64,000 bases of DNA from Thermoanaerobaculum sp. (GTDB lineage Bacteria; Acidobacteriota; Thermoanaerobaculia; Multivoradales; UBA5704), in NCBI GenBank assembly GCA_021154885.1, contig JAJKHS010000045.1, positions 1 to 64,000 of the forward strand, given 5' to 3'. Of this stretch, positions 44,440 through 51,996 are shown one piece after another; position 1 is the stretch's first letter, and every line of letters begins with the position of its first letter. The notes under the pieces are model-generated. The model was not told the origin of the DNA and ran no database searches. It saw only the letters and a program-made list of their open reading frames with translations. The translations under genes were made by a program, and so were the position numbers.

Positions 44440-44645
44440 CAAGACCCTCATCACCCCGGCCCTCTTCTCCCGCCCCCTCCCAACCCCCCTCCCCGGGAGA
44501 AGAGGGAGAAAGCAAGAAAAGACGACAAGGACAGCAAAGACAAAAAGGACGAGGGAGACCAGCAAGAGCGCTCCAACCGGGTTCCCCTCTCCCGGGGAGG
44601 GGGGTGGCGAGGGGGCGGGAGAGGGGACAGGGGTGAGGGCCCTCG
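44440..44645. repeat. Composite repeat B3 in a 388-bp gene-free gap
   Basis: This copy begins with CCCTCATCACCCCGGCCCTC, the reverse complement of the end of B1 and B2, and forms a first hairpin (CCCTCTTCTCCC with GGGAGAAGAGGG, about 44460-44510). A purine-rich A/G spacer (44511-44570) is followed by a second hairpin (CCCTCTCCCGGGGAGGGG, then GGGGCGGGAGAGGGG). The rest of the gap 44294-44681 holds only the fragment at 44346-44432. Confidence 0.65.
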
Positions 44646-44681
44646 GGCGGGGCGCTCTGAGACAAAGATAACTCCCCGGGC

Positions 44682-45212
44682 TCAGTACCCCCCCGCCTCC
44701 TCCAGCCCATGCTCCCGAGTGGGTACCAGAAAGCTCCGCTTGCACGTCAGGAACACGGTCCCATCGGCCTTGATCCCGCGGGTGGCGCAGGTGACCACCC
44801 CCAGCGTGGGGCGCGAGCGCGACAGGCGCTTCTTCAGGAACTCGCTCTCGGCGTAGAGCGTGTCGCCCACGAAGACCGGCGCCAGCAGGCGGATCTCCTC
44901 CCACCCCAGATTGGCGACCCCCTTGGCGCTGGTGCCGTTGACGCTCATGCCGGTGACGATTGACAGGGTGACCAGACTGGAGACCAGGGGCCGTCCCCAC
45001 TCCGACTTCGCGGCATAGGCGGCGTCGACGTGGAGCGGGTGGGGGTTGAGCGACAGCAGCGACTGCCAGACGTTGTCCGCCTCCGTCACCGTCCGCCCCG
45101 GCCGGTGCTCCACGATCTCCCCCACCACGACGTCCTCAAAGAAGAGGCCCCGGCTCTCCCGGAACCGGCCCTCCCCCACCTTCTTGTAGGCGCGAATGTC
45201 TCCAAGGCTCAT
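44682..45212 (-). CDS. MaoC-family (R)-hydratase-like hot-dog protein
   Basis: This 176-aa protein starts at ATG 45210-45212 behind GAGGAGGAG. It has one hot-dog domain: GLFFEDVVVGEIVEHRPGRTVTEADN, then LSLNPHPLHVDAAYAAKSEWGRPLVSSLVTLSIVTGM with the hydratase Asp/His pair (N-P-H-P-L-H-V-D), and a strand pair containing FVGDTLYAESEFL. MaoC-type enzymes hydrate enoyl-CoA or mesaconyl-CoA-like substrates; the short length and motif are like the MaoC/NodN group. Its specific substrate cannot be told. It is monocistronic. Confidence 0.85.
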   Translation of the reverse strand: MSLGDIRAYKKVGEGRFRESRGLFFEDVVVGEIVEHRPGRTVTEADNVWQSLLSLNPHPLHVDAAYAAKSEWGRPLVSSLVTLSIVTGMSVNGTSAKGVANLGWEEIRLLAPVFVGDTLYAESEFLKKRLSRSRPTLGVVTCATRGIKADGTVFLTCKRSFLVPTREHGLEEAGGY

Positions 45213-45306
45213 GGCATCTCCTCCTCGGACGAGGATCTTAGCAGAAATCTCGCCTCTCCTTCCAATACAACCCTCACCTCCCGATTCATCTTCCAATACT
45301 ACCCTA

Positions 45307-45335
45307 TTGACATTCGTGAAAACAGGTCCTACCAT
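45307..45335 (+). promoter_or_regulatory. Sigma-70-type promoter for the coiled-coil gene
   Basis: A perfect TTGACA at 45307-45312 is followed after 17 bp by TACCAT (45330-45335). The untranslated leader to the ATG at 45504 would be about 160 nt, rich in short repeats and long enough to hold a regulatory structure. Upstream, CTTCCAATAC is repeated at 45258 and 45290. Confidence 0.6.
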
Positions 45336-45503
45336 TGCCGACCAGTTCAGCCCTGGCCAGAGCGGACTCAGTGAAGCACAGTGAGTTTTCGGAGTTGTTG
45401 AAGGACCGGACCCGTAGCCGGAGCAGGCAAAAACCTCCGGGGCTTTGCGGGAAGCCCACGGAAACTAACCGGGACCGGAAGGTTCCAAGAAAGGAGCAGG
45501 ACA

Positions 45504-45923
45504 ATGTCTTCAAACGGTAAAGCAGGAACGGAGGTCATCGGTCGATGGAAGGTGATGGGCACCAACCTGAAGTCGCAACTCGAGGCCATGCCGCAGTTGA
45601 CGCCACGCTACACCGAATTGGTGAAGCTGACGACAGATGCGGAAGCTCTGGAGAATCGGCAGGCGCAGCTCAAGGCCGACCTCCAAGGGGTCAACCGTCA
45701 GCGCCGCGAACTCGCCAAGGCCGGCGAGGACCTCCGCAACCGCGTCGGCGCCATCCTCAAGGCCGAGCACGGGTTCACCAGTGAGCGACTCCTGGAATTC
45801 GGTCTCAAGCCGAGGCGCCCGCGGGGTCGCGCCAAGAAGAAGGGCCAGACCACCACGACTACCCCCTCCACTCCGGAGCCGGCGCCAGCGCCCGCACCGG
45901 CGACTCACTCCACCACCAAGTAA
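45504..45923 (+). CDS. Small coiled-coil protein with basic and Thr/Pro tail
   Basis: This 139-aa protein has AAGGAG 8 nt before ATG 45504. Residues 15-95 are a long helical coiled coil (LKSQLEAMPQLTPRYTELV, LENRQAQLKADLQGVNRQRR); 100-113 are very basic (RRPRGRAKKKG), and the tail is T/P/A repeats. The basic patch could bind nucleic acid, but no family is recognised. It has its own strong promoter, a long 5' leader and a clear intrinsic terminator, so it is probably expressed at a high level as a single-gene unit. Function unknown. Confidence 0.7.
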   Translation: MSSNGKAGTEVIGRWKVMGTNLKSQLEAMPQLTPRYTELVKLTTDAEALENRQAQLKADLQGVNRQRRELAKAGEDLRNRVGAILKAEHGFTSERLLEFGLKPRRPRGRAKKKGQTTTTTPSTPEPAPAPAPATHSTTK

Positions 45924-45939
45924 TCTCCGCAACAACCCA

Positions 45940-45966
45940 GGGGGCCGCAAGGCCCCCTTCTTTTTT
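45940..45966 (+). terminator. Rho-independent terminator
   Basis: The GGGGGCC (45940-45946) / GGCCCCC (45951-45957) stem with a GCAA loop is followed by TTCTTTTTT. It is the best intrinsic terminator in the window and closes the coiled-coil gene. Confidence 0.9.
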
Positions 45967-45982
45967 GCTCGTCCGCAGCCCT

Positions 45983-46235
45983 GCACAATTCAGCGCATTG
46001 GATTTTTGACTCAAATTTTCGCTGCGCCATTCAGAGCATTGGATTTTTTGATCAAATCTCGTCTGAAAAAGTCAGATCACCGTCGATTTGACTAAATTTT
46101 CCCTGAAAAAGTCAGATCACCCGTTGGGCTGGTCAAATTTTGGACGGGCCGAGCAAATCTCGGGCGATCTGAGCAAATTCTCGTTGCGCCGAGCAAATTT
46201 CGCATCGGCGATTCAATTCGTTGAATTTTAACCGG
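45983..46235. repeat. AT-rich array of degenerate ~41-bp repeats
   Basis: About six units, each ending in a variant of TCAAATTTTC, run from 45983 to 46235. ATTCAGCGCATTGGATTTTT (45988) returns as ATTCAGAGCATTGGATTTTT at 46029 (41 bp). CTGAAAAAGTCAGATCACC occurs identically at 46063-46081 and 46103-46121 (40 bp) and contains its own small inverted repeat CTGA...TCAG. Later units read GCCGAGCAAATCTC, CTGAGCAAATTCTC and GCCGAGCAAATTTC. The region is much richer in A/T than its surroundings. It has no gene; the whole gap is 45924-46360. Confidence 0.65.
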
Positions 46236-46360
46236 GCCCTGAGCCCTCTGTAACAGAACCACGCCTTCCCACGCCCAACCCTGCAAGTCGCCCGGTCCGC
46301 CGAGGCTTCCAGGTCTCACCGGACCGCCAGCTTCACTCTCTGCAGAAAGGGGATTCAGAC

Positions 46361-46726
46361 ATGAGAAAGCTCCTGGTCAAGATGGGGATGGCCGCGGCCC
46401 TCCTCGCCACCGCCGCCGTCGCGCTCCCTGGCGCCGCAAGCGGCGCCTCGCTCTACTGGGCCTCCACAGGCGTGAACACGAATTCGGTCCGCACCTGCTT
46501 CACCTTCGCCGGGGACGCGATGCGGAACCTCCACTTCCAGAACATCCGCCGGTCGCCCAGCGAAGTGGCGGGCTCGGCGCCCGGAGTCTACGCCGCCATC
46601 ACCTGCGTCGGCACCGCCCCGCGCGTCACCGCCGTCGTCATGGTCACCGGCGACAACGGCGGCACCGTCGCCCAGACTCGGGACGCGCTGCGCAACAAGA
46701 TCGCCGGCATCGTGAATTTCGACTAG
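46361..46726 (+). CDS. Small secreted hypothetical protein
   Basis: This 121-aa protein starts at ATG 46361 behind AAAGGGG. Residues 1-28 are a signal peptide (LLVKMGMAAALLATAAVALPGAASG). The mature 93 residues contain two Cys (RTCFTF, AITCVG), which can form a disulfide, and phrases such as VTAVVMVTGDNGGTVAQTRDALRNKIAGIV that suggest an alpha/beta fold. No family is recognised. It lies immediately after the AT-rich repeat array, which might act as its 5' regulatory region. Confidence 0.7.
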   Translation: MRKLLVKMGMAAALLATAAVALPGAASGASLYWASTGVNTNSVRTCFTFAGDAMRNLHFQNIRRSPSEVAGSAPGVYAAITCVGTAPRVTAVVMVTGDNGGTVAQTRDALRNKIAGIVNFD

Positions 46727-46804
46727 TCGGAAGCTCCCCGAAAGAGCCGTCTCGGATGCCTCCGCGGATGCCCACCTCCGCCCCGAAGGGGCCAAGGCAT
46801 GTAG

Positions 46805-46841
46805 CCCGGGGTCAGAGCGCCGAAGGCGCGGCGACCCCGGG
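46805..46841. repeat. Nested GC hairpin
   Basis: CCCGGGGTC (46805-46813) pairs with GACCCCGGG (46833-46841), and inside GCGCC (46817-46821) pairs with GGCGC (46825-46829) around GAA. It lies in the 200-bp gap after the small secreted protein and could serve as a terminator or a short mobile palindrome. Confidence 0.55.
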
Positions 46842-46894
46842 TAGGCGGATCCCATTCCCCCCCAAGCCCCGGCAGGGGCGGCGGATCGGCAGCG

Positions 46895-46900
46895 TATAAT
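46895..46900 (+). promoter_or_regulatory. Consensus -10 box
   Basis: A perfect TATAAT lies 26 nt before the GTG start of the nitrilase-family gene. No good -35 hexamer is present at the proper distance, so activation by a regulator is possible. Confidence 0.45.
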
Positions 46901-46926
46901 GCCTACGTTCCCTGGGACGAATTCCC

Positions 46927-47688
46927 GTGAAAGTCGCCGCCTACCAAGCTCCTCTTCTTCCTTGCGGCTCCATGGACGCCGTCGAGCTCATTCGCAAACA
47001 AATTGACTGGTGTCAATCCGAGGGGGTGGAAATCCTCTGTTGCCCGGAGGCTGTGCTGGGAGGTCTGGCGGACTACACGGCACGCCCGACCGAGATTGCG
47101 ATTGACGTGGAAAGCGGTCAGCTCAGCGCCGTACTTACACCCCTTGCAAGCGACACGGTGACGACAATTCTGGGGTTTACCGAGATTTCCGGAACGGGTC
47201 AGCTCTACAACTCGGCAGCGGTGTTTCACAAGGGAGCCGTCGTCGGCTTGTATCGCAAGCTGCATCCGGCGATCAGGAAGTCGATCTATCAGGCTGGCGA
47301 CCGAACCCCGGTCTTCAGGGTTGACGGTCTGACCTTCGGCATCGTCATCTGCAACGACTCCAACTATCCCGAGCCCGCGAGAGTCATGGCCTCCCAGGGA
47401 GCGACGGCGCTGTTCGTGCCTACGAACAACGGTCTCCCTCTGGAAAAGGCGGAGGTCGTCGCTGACGCGAGGAATGCCGACATCGCTCGGGCGAGAGAAA
47501 ACAGGGTGTCGGTCATCCGTGCTGACGTCGCAGGCCGCACTGCGGACCTGGTGTCCTACGGATCGTCCGGTATCGTCGATCCTGAGGGAACGGTCCTTCA
47601 GTCAGCGCGGCGACTCACCGAGGATCTCCTGGTGGCAGACCTTGACACTGCCCCGCGGGAGAACCTATGGACGACTGGTTCAGCGTAG
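46927..47688 (+). CDS. Carbon-nitrogen hydrolase (nitrilase superfamily)
   Basis: This 253-aa protein starts with GTG at 46927. The catalytic triad of the family is intact: Glu41 (CPEAVLGG), Lys111 (GLYRKLHPAI) and Cys142 (VICNDSNYPEP). Members hydrolyse amides, nitriles or N-carbamoyl groups. It ends 22 nt inside the start of a phytanoyl-CoA-dioxygenase-type gene, which indicates coupled translation and a joint pathway. The substrate is unknown. Codon use and GC are slightly lower than in neighbours, hinting at a later acquisition. Confidence 0.9.
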   Translation: MKVAAYQAPLLPCGSMDAVELIRKQIDWCQSEGVEILCCPEAVLGGLADYTARPTEIAIDVESGQLSAVLTPLASDTVTTILGFTEISGTGQLYNSAAVFHKGAVVGLYRKLHPAIRKSIYQAGDRTPVFRVDGLTFGIVICNDSNYPEPARVMASQGATALFVPTNNGLPLEKAEVVADARNADIARARENRVSVIRADVAGRTADLVSYGSSGIVDPEGTVLQSARRLTEDLLVADLDTAPRENLWTTGSA

Positions 47689-48401
47689 TCGATGCGCGCT
47701 GCGAGCTGTCCGCGGGCGCGGTTCAGGAGCTGCGCGACGTGGGCTTCGTCGTCATTCCTGGCCCGGTGGCGCCCGACCGGATGGCGCAATTTGCCGAGGC
47801 TTACGATGCCGCCGTGGCCTGCGCCACTCCAGAGGACGTAGCGATAGGTAGCACCACAACCCGAGTCAACGACTTCGTCAATCGCGGCCCAGAATTCGAT
47901 GGGCTGTACGTGTACGAACCCGTCCTCGAGGCGTGTTGTCGCATCATCGGTCAACCCTTCAAGCTCAGCACGATGCATGCGAGGACTGTGCGACCCTACT
48001 CACGGGCACAAAATCTTCACGTGGACTTCAAGCGCGAGGGGGATGGCTGGCCGATGGTGGGGTTCATCCTGATGGTGGATGAGTTTCGAACGGATAACGG
48101 GGCCACTCGTTTCGTGCCGGGCTCCCACAAATGGCCCACGATCCCGGCCGACTTTCCGCAGGATCCATCTGCGGACTATGAGGGCCAGGTACTGGCGTGT
48201 GGCCCGGCGGGTTCAGTCATCGTCTACAACGGGTCGGCCTGGCACGGACACACGACAAATCGGGTCGGCGAGCCTCGGCGTTCAATCCAAGGCGCCTATA
48301 TCCGCCGTGATGCCGAGCCGGCGGTCAACCAGGCTGCGCGCATACGTCCGGAGACTCTCGGTCGCATTGGTCACCTCGCGAAATACGTGCTGGCCATCTG
48401 A
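47667..48401 (+). CDS. Phytanoyl-CoA dioxygenase (PhyH) family protein
   Basis: This 244-aa protein has the 2-oxoglutarate/Fe(II) oxygenase metal triad: His118-x-Asp120 (NLHVDFK) and His193 (NGSAWHGHTTN), with the distal Arg for 2-oxoglutarate in GEPRRSIQGAYIRR. The double-stranded beta-helix phrases DNGATRFVPGSHKWP and GPAGSVIVYNGS are typical. Such enzymes hydroxylate small molecules including amino acids, lipids and natural products. The overlap with the nitrilase-like gene suggests a two-step conversion, for example hydroxylation plus amide hydrolysis, but the substrate cannot be inferred. Confidence 0.9.
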   Translation: MDDWFSVVDARCELSAGAVQELRDVGFVVIPGPVAPDRMAQFAEAYDAAVACATPEDVAIGSTTTRVNDFVNRGPEFDGLYVYEPVLEACCRIIGQPFKLSTMHARTVRPYSRAQNLHVDFKREGDGWPMVGFILMVDEFRTDNGATRFVPGSHKWPTIPADFPQDPSADYEGQVLACGPAGSVIVYNGSAWHGHTTNRVGEPRRSIQGAYIRRDAEPAVNQAARIRPETLGRIGHLAKYVLAI

Positions 48402-48433
48402 ACTGGAGACGAGCCTTCTGCTATCTTCCGTCA

Positions 48434-48964
48434 ATGACAGCCTCCGACCAATCTGAAGTCTGGCTGCGCGGCCCCGTTCCCGAGGTCCTGTCCCTGCTGC
48501 AGCCTGTCGCCCATGCGCTCCTCCAAGCCGTGGAGGAGGTGCGCCGTGTCGTGGGGCCGCTCTCGCCCGATCACCTCTGGGCTCGTCCTGGCGGGGCTGC
48601 CTCGGTGGGGTTCCACGTCCACCATGCCGCAGGCAGCCTGGACCGGCTTTTCACCTACGCCCGGGGCGAGGGGCTCTCCGCGGAGCAAAGAGCGTTTCTC
48701 GATGCGGAGGCGTCGCCCGGATCTCCGCCCGCGCAAGCCGCGACCCTCGTGTCGGCCTTCGAGCTGCAGGTCGGTCGTGCTCTCGCGCAGCTCCGCGGTA
48801 CGCGAGAGTCCGCACTGCTCGACGCACGAGGAGTCGGCCGCCTCCAATTGCCCTCGACGGTGCTCGGGCTGCTGTTCCATGCCGCCGAGCACACGCAACG
48901 GCATGTGGGGCAGATCGTCACCACTGCCAGGATCGTGCAGGCTCTCGGGAACGGCGCCTCCTGA
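48434..48964 (+). CDS. DinB-superfamily protein
   Basis: This 176-aa four-helix protein has the three metal-site His positions of DinB/YfiT-like proteins: VGFHVHHAAGSLDRLFTYA (helix 2) and LLFHAAEHTQRHVGQIVTTARI (helix 4). DinB-like proteins bind a divalent metal and often act as thiol transferases or have unknown function. A TATCTT box ends only 6 nt before the ATG at 48434, so the message may be leaderless. It follows the PhyH gene by 32 bp. Confidence 0.82.
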   Translation: MTASDQSEVWLRGPVPEVLSLLQPVAHALLQAVEEVRRVVGPLSPDHLWARPGGAASVGFHVHHAAGSLDRLFTYARGEGLSAEQRAFLDAEASPGSPPAQAATLVSAFELQVGRALAQLRGTRESALLDARGVGRLQLPSTVLGLLFHAAEHTQRHVGQIVTTARIVQALGNGAS

Positions 48965-49042
48965 CGGTATGATTCGTTGGGCGACTGCGATAGAATCTCC
49001 GCTACGAGATCGCGACGGGGCCAGAAAGCCCGGGAGCCTGCA

Positions 49043-49753
49043 ATGATCTACCTCGGAATCCTCGCACTGCTGAGCCTGCTGGTCGTCATTCATGAGCTCG
49101 GCCACTTGGCCGCCGCCAGACTGGCCGGCATTCCGGTCGCCGGCTTCTCCGTCGGCTTTGGCCCGAAGCTGTGGACGCGGCGCTGGGGACAGGTCGAGTA
49201 CTCGCTGCGGGCGCTCCCCCTGGGTGGATTCGTGATGCCCGCCATAACCGACGAACAGGAATTCAGGGCGCTCCCCCTGAGAAAGCGGCTGGCCTTCTTT
49301 CTCGGCGGCCCGCTCGCCAATCTCATCGCCACCCTTCCTCTCTTCTCCATCCTCAACGGAACCGCGCGGGGCTGGTCGTCCTACCAGATCCTGATCGCGC
49401 CGTTCCAGCAGGTGGCCGCCGCCTGCTGGCAGCTCCTGGTTCTTCTCGCCAGCCTTTTTTCGCACCCGGAGTCGCTCTCGGGAGTCGTCGGGATCGTGGT
49501 CGAAGGCGGGCGTGCGGCTCAAAGTGGAATGGGACTGGGCGTCGCAATCTCATTGAGTCTTTCGCTTGCCGTGTGCAATCTGCTCCCCATCCCCGTGCTC
49601 GATGGCGGACAGATCACCCTGGCCTGCCTGGAAGCGCTCTTCCCTCGCTTCGTGAAGCTACGAGTGCCCTTGACCGTGCTGGGCATGATCGTCCTGGCAG
49701 TCCTCATGGTCTACAGCAACGTCCACGACCTGGTCCGCTATTTGAGGACGTAA
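49043..49753 (+). CDS. M50 site-2 protease without PDZ domain
   Basis: This is a 236-aa integral membrane metalloprotease. The zinc motif His17-Glu18-x-x-His21 (VVIHELGHLAAARLAGI) is at the N-terminus, followed by FSVGFGPKLWTRRWGQVEYSLRALPLGGFV, and the third ligand region NLLPIPVLDGGQI is near the C-terminus. RseP-type enzymes cut anti-sigma factors inside the membrane; those normally have one or two PDZ domains in between, which are missing here. The start is ATG 49043 behind GGGAG. It may act on small membrane regulators. It converges with the Shedu-like gene with a 28-bp gap. Confidence 0.88.
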   Translation: MIYLGILALLSLLVVIHELGHLAAARLAGIPVAGFSVGFGPKLWTRRWGQVEYSLRALPLGGFVMPAITDEQEFRALPLRKRLAFFLGGPLANLIATLPLFSILNGTARGWSSYQILIAPFQQVAAACWQLLVLLASLFSHPESLSGVVGIVVEGGRAAQSGMGLGVAISLSLSLAVCNLLPIPVLDGGQITLACLEALFPRFVKLRVPLTVLGMIVLAVLMVYSNVHDLVRYLRT

Positions 49754-49781
49754 TTTGAGGACGTAGGCGCCGCTTTGGGCG

Positions 49782-50822
49782 CTAAGTAGTCGCGCCGGGC
49801 TCGGAGAGCTGCCCTGGAGCTCTTGCGGTGAGCCGGCGTTCGAAAATCTGGATCGTCGATTCCGAGATCGCCAGCACGTCGTCATAAGTCAGGAGAAGGA
49901 TCCGGCTGTTCTCCAGGCTCAGGTCTCGGAGGGCATCGAGCTCACCTTCGGCGACCGGTGTCCTGCCCGCGACGAGAATGACGCTGGATCGGTACATTCG
50001 CGAGACAGACTGCTTCCTGAAGTTTAACCGGCTGGAGATCTCCCATCGATGCTCATCGATCGAACGAAGGTATTTTCGTGCTTGGGCGAAGGCGTCTGAC
50101 AGGCTCACACTGGGCCTCCAGACTTCGATCAGCTTGCTCTTTACCAAGAGCGGTGTATCAGGTCTTTTCAGCTCGACGATGTCGGCATAGCCAAGAGAGC
50201 TTGCAAGCATCAGATCAGCTCGCGCATCAAGCCGCAGCTTAGGCTCGTTCCACAGGACGTTGCCGTACTGAGATCCCAGCATCCAAGGATGCCTGCGAAA
50301 AAGCTCCTGATAGACGGATTCCTTGTGCTTCTTCTTCTCCTGCGATGCCAGCAGTCCGCGCAATTCTTCAATCGCAGAGCGGAAGGTTTTCAGGGCTGCG
50401 ATCGTGGCCAGCACGTCAATCCCTTCCGCTGATGTTGGTGTCTCTTCAAGAATGTCCCGGATCTTCTCGGGATCGGGCTCTGGAGAGGCGATGGAGTCCA
50501 GAAGGTCGCGAACGGCGACTTCGGCCTCAGCGCCGACAGCCGAGGAAACAACTTTGGACGAAAGGACAGAAAGTACTTCTGTGATACCCGCTTGGTTCAA
50601 CGAGAAGAAGTGAGTTGCCGCGGCCTCTTGGTCCCACGTGATGAAGTAGCCTTCGCCCTCACGGTATCCGAGCCAAACAGTCCGATCTTCCTCTCGAAGA
50701 AGGATGGAAAGCCAACTCTCGTCATAGCCCGAGATCTCGACCTCTCGAAGGCCAAGACGCGCAATCTCGGCCGCCAGCAAGCTCTGGGCAGCCTGCATCG
50801 GTGAGTCTGTGGTGTCGCCCAT
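49782..50822 (-). CDS. Shedu-type (DUF4263) defence nuclease
   Basis: This 346-aa protein starts at ATG 50820-50822 after GGGGGA. The N-terminal 160 residues are a variable domain. The DUF4263 core begins with VYQELFRRHPWMLG (about 170-183) and carries the PD-(D/E)xK nuclease motif Asp203 (RADLML), Glu217-x-Lys219 (DIVELKRP), followed by ARKYLRSIDEHRWEI. This is the SduA signature of the Shedu antiphage system, a single-gene defence in which the nuclease is released on infection. It is a stand-alone gene beside a truncated lectin and a RAYT-like gene, an arrangement expected in an accessory patch. Confidence 0.85.
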   Translation of the reverse strand: MGDTTDSPMQAAQSLLAAEIARLGLREVEISGYDESWLSILLREEDRTVWLGYREGEGYFITWDQEAAATHFFSLNQAGITEVLSVLSSKVVSSAVGAEAEVAVRDLLDSIASPEPDPEKIRDILEETPTSAEGIDVLATIAALKTFRSAIEELRGLLASQEKKKHKESVYQELFRRHPWMLGSQYGNVLWNEPKLRLDARADLMLASSLGYADIVELKRPDTPLLVKSKLIEVWRPSVSLSDAFAQARKYLRSIDEHRWEISSRLNFRKQSVSRMYRSSVILVAGRTPVAEGELDALRDLSLENSRILLLTYDDVLAISESTIQIFERRLTARAPGQLSEPGATT

Positions 50823-50931
50823 GCCTCGTCCCCCATCCTGTACTTCGGGACAAGTCTAACACCGTCTCCTCCCCTCGGATCCTGGTGCTGATCGCTCTCG
50901 GCGTGTTCAAGTAGCCGCGACTTTCGACTCA

Positions 50932-51936
50932 TCAGTCGAAGATGCCACCGCGCGGGACCCAGCTCACGCCGTCGAAAAGAAAGAGAGCGCCGCTCTGGCC
51001 GCGGATCAGCGCGCCGCCCGGGATGGCGGTCGGAGAGCCGGAAACGTTGCCGCCGTGGCTGGCGAAGGCCCATTTCCCCGCCAAGAAGGTGAAGGTCGCA
51101 AGGTTGCCCGCGGCCGTCCGCGCGTACATGGTGACAGTACCGTTCTTGAGCGACGCGCTGGGGCTGCCGGCGATCGGCGTGCCAAGAGAACCGGAGGCGG
51201 CCGAGAGCGAGGCCCACTGCCAGGCTCCACCGTTGACCTGCACCGCCTCCCAGAGCTGGCTGCTCGCATCGCGGATGCAGGCCCGCAGCGTCCCGCCTCC
51301 AGTCGCCAAGGCGGAGGGGAAGTCGAGGAGCGTGCCGCCGACCATCTCCAGCGTCCAGGGGGCGATCCCAGTTGTCGAGCGTAGATGGTAAAGCGTGCGA
51401 TCCCAGCCGCGGAAAAAGATGTCCAGGTGATTGGCGCCCGACGTCACGAGCGCGGGCGTTCCCAGGCCGAGCGCGTTGTTGGAGACGAGCTCTCTCTGGA
51501 CGGCGCCGCCGGTCCACCACCAGTGATAAAGCTTGTAATCGCCGCCGAGCGCGATGACGTCAAAGCGGTTGACACCCCAGGAAACGGCGACCGGATCCGT
51601 GATGACCACGCCGTTCATCGGCTGGACGAACCACTTGCCGGAACTGTGGAAAATGTGGAGAAGCCGGTTGCCTGGATCGCGGAAGAAGCCGTCGACGGTG
51701 TGGACGGTGTTCTGGAAGACGGCGGGCACGCCCACCAGGGCGGAACCGGTGTCTATCCAGCCGCTGACCCCGTTGTGCCCAGAATAAGCGCCAGAGATTT
51801 TTTGAAGAGGAGCGGCCCCATGGAACCGACCCGGCGTTTTCCCACCCTCCTGAGAGGCTGATCCTCCGCCCTCCGAAGCTCCCAAGCAATCTTTTTCGAG
51901 CTCTCCGGACACACCTCCGGCCCTGCGAGCGGGCAC
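50932..51936 (-). CDS. PLL-like beta-propeller lectin, probably 5'-truncated
   Basis: This is a 334-aa frame starting with GTG 51934-51936. From about residue 50 on it is made of repeated blades of about 48 residues with the pattern ...LDIFFRGWDRTLYHL..., DFPSALATGGGTLRAC..., FDVIALGGDYKLYHWWWTGG, as in PLL-type (Photorhabdus lectin) sugar-binding propellers. The first 45 residues are low-complexity and no signal peptide is present, although such proteins are usually exported. The 5' end lies 60 bp from the RAYT-like gene, so the true start may have been lost. Confidence 0.6.
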   Translation of the reverse strand: MPARRAGGVSGELEKDCLGASEGGGSASQEGGKTPGRFHGAAPLQKISGAYSGHNGVSGWIDTGSALVGVPAVFQNTVHTVDGFFRDPGNRLLHIFHSSGKWFVQPMNGVVITDPVAVSWGVNRFDVIALGGDYKLYHWWWTGGAVQRELVSNNALGLGTPALVTSGANHLDIFFRGWDRTLYHLRSTTGIAPWTLEMVGGTLLDFPSALATGGGTLRACIRDASSQLWEAVQVNGGAWQWASLSAASGSLGTPIAGSPSASLKNGTVTMYARTAAGNLATFTFLAGKWAFASHGGNVSGSPTAIPGGALIRGQSGALFLFDGVSWVPRGGIFD

Positions 51937-51996
51937 GCTCAGCCGACTGGCCCTCCGACGGGCGGCACCTCTGTCAAAGATCGCGTCCCGGCCTGC

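Noticed and set aside
45983-46235. CRISPR array or tRNA-like element
   Set aside because: Units are degenerate along their whole length, without constant repeats and unique spacers, and no cloverleaf could be folded by eye.
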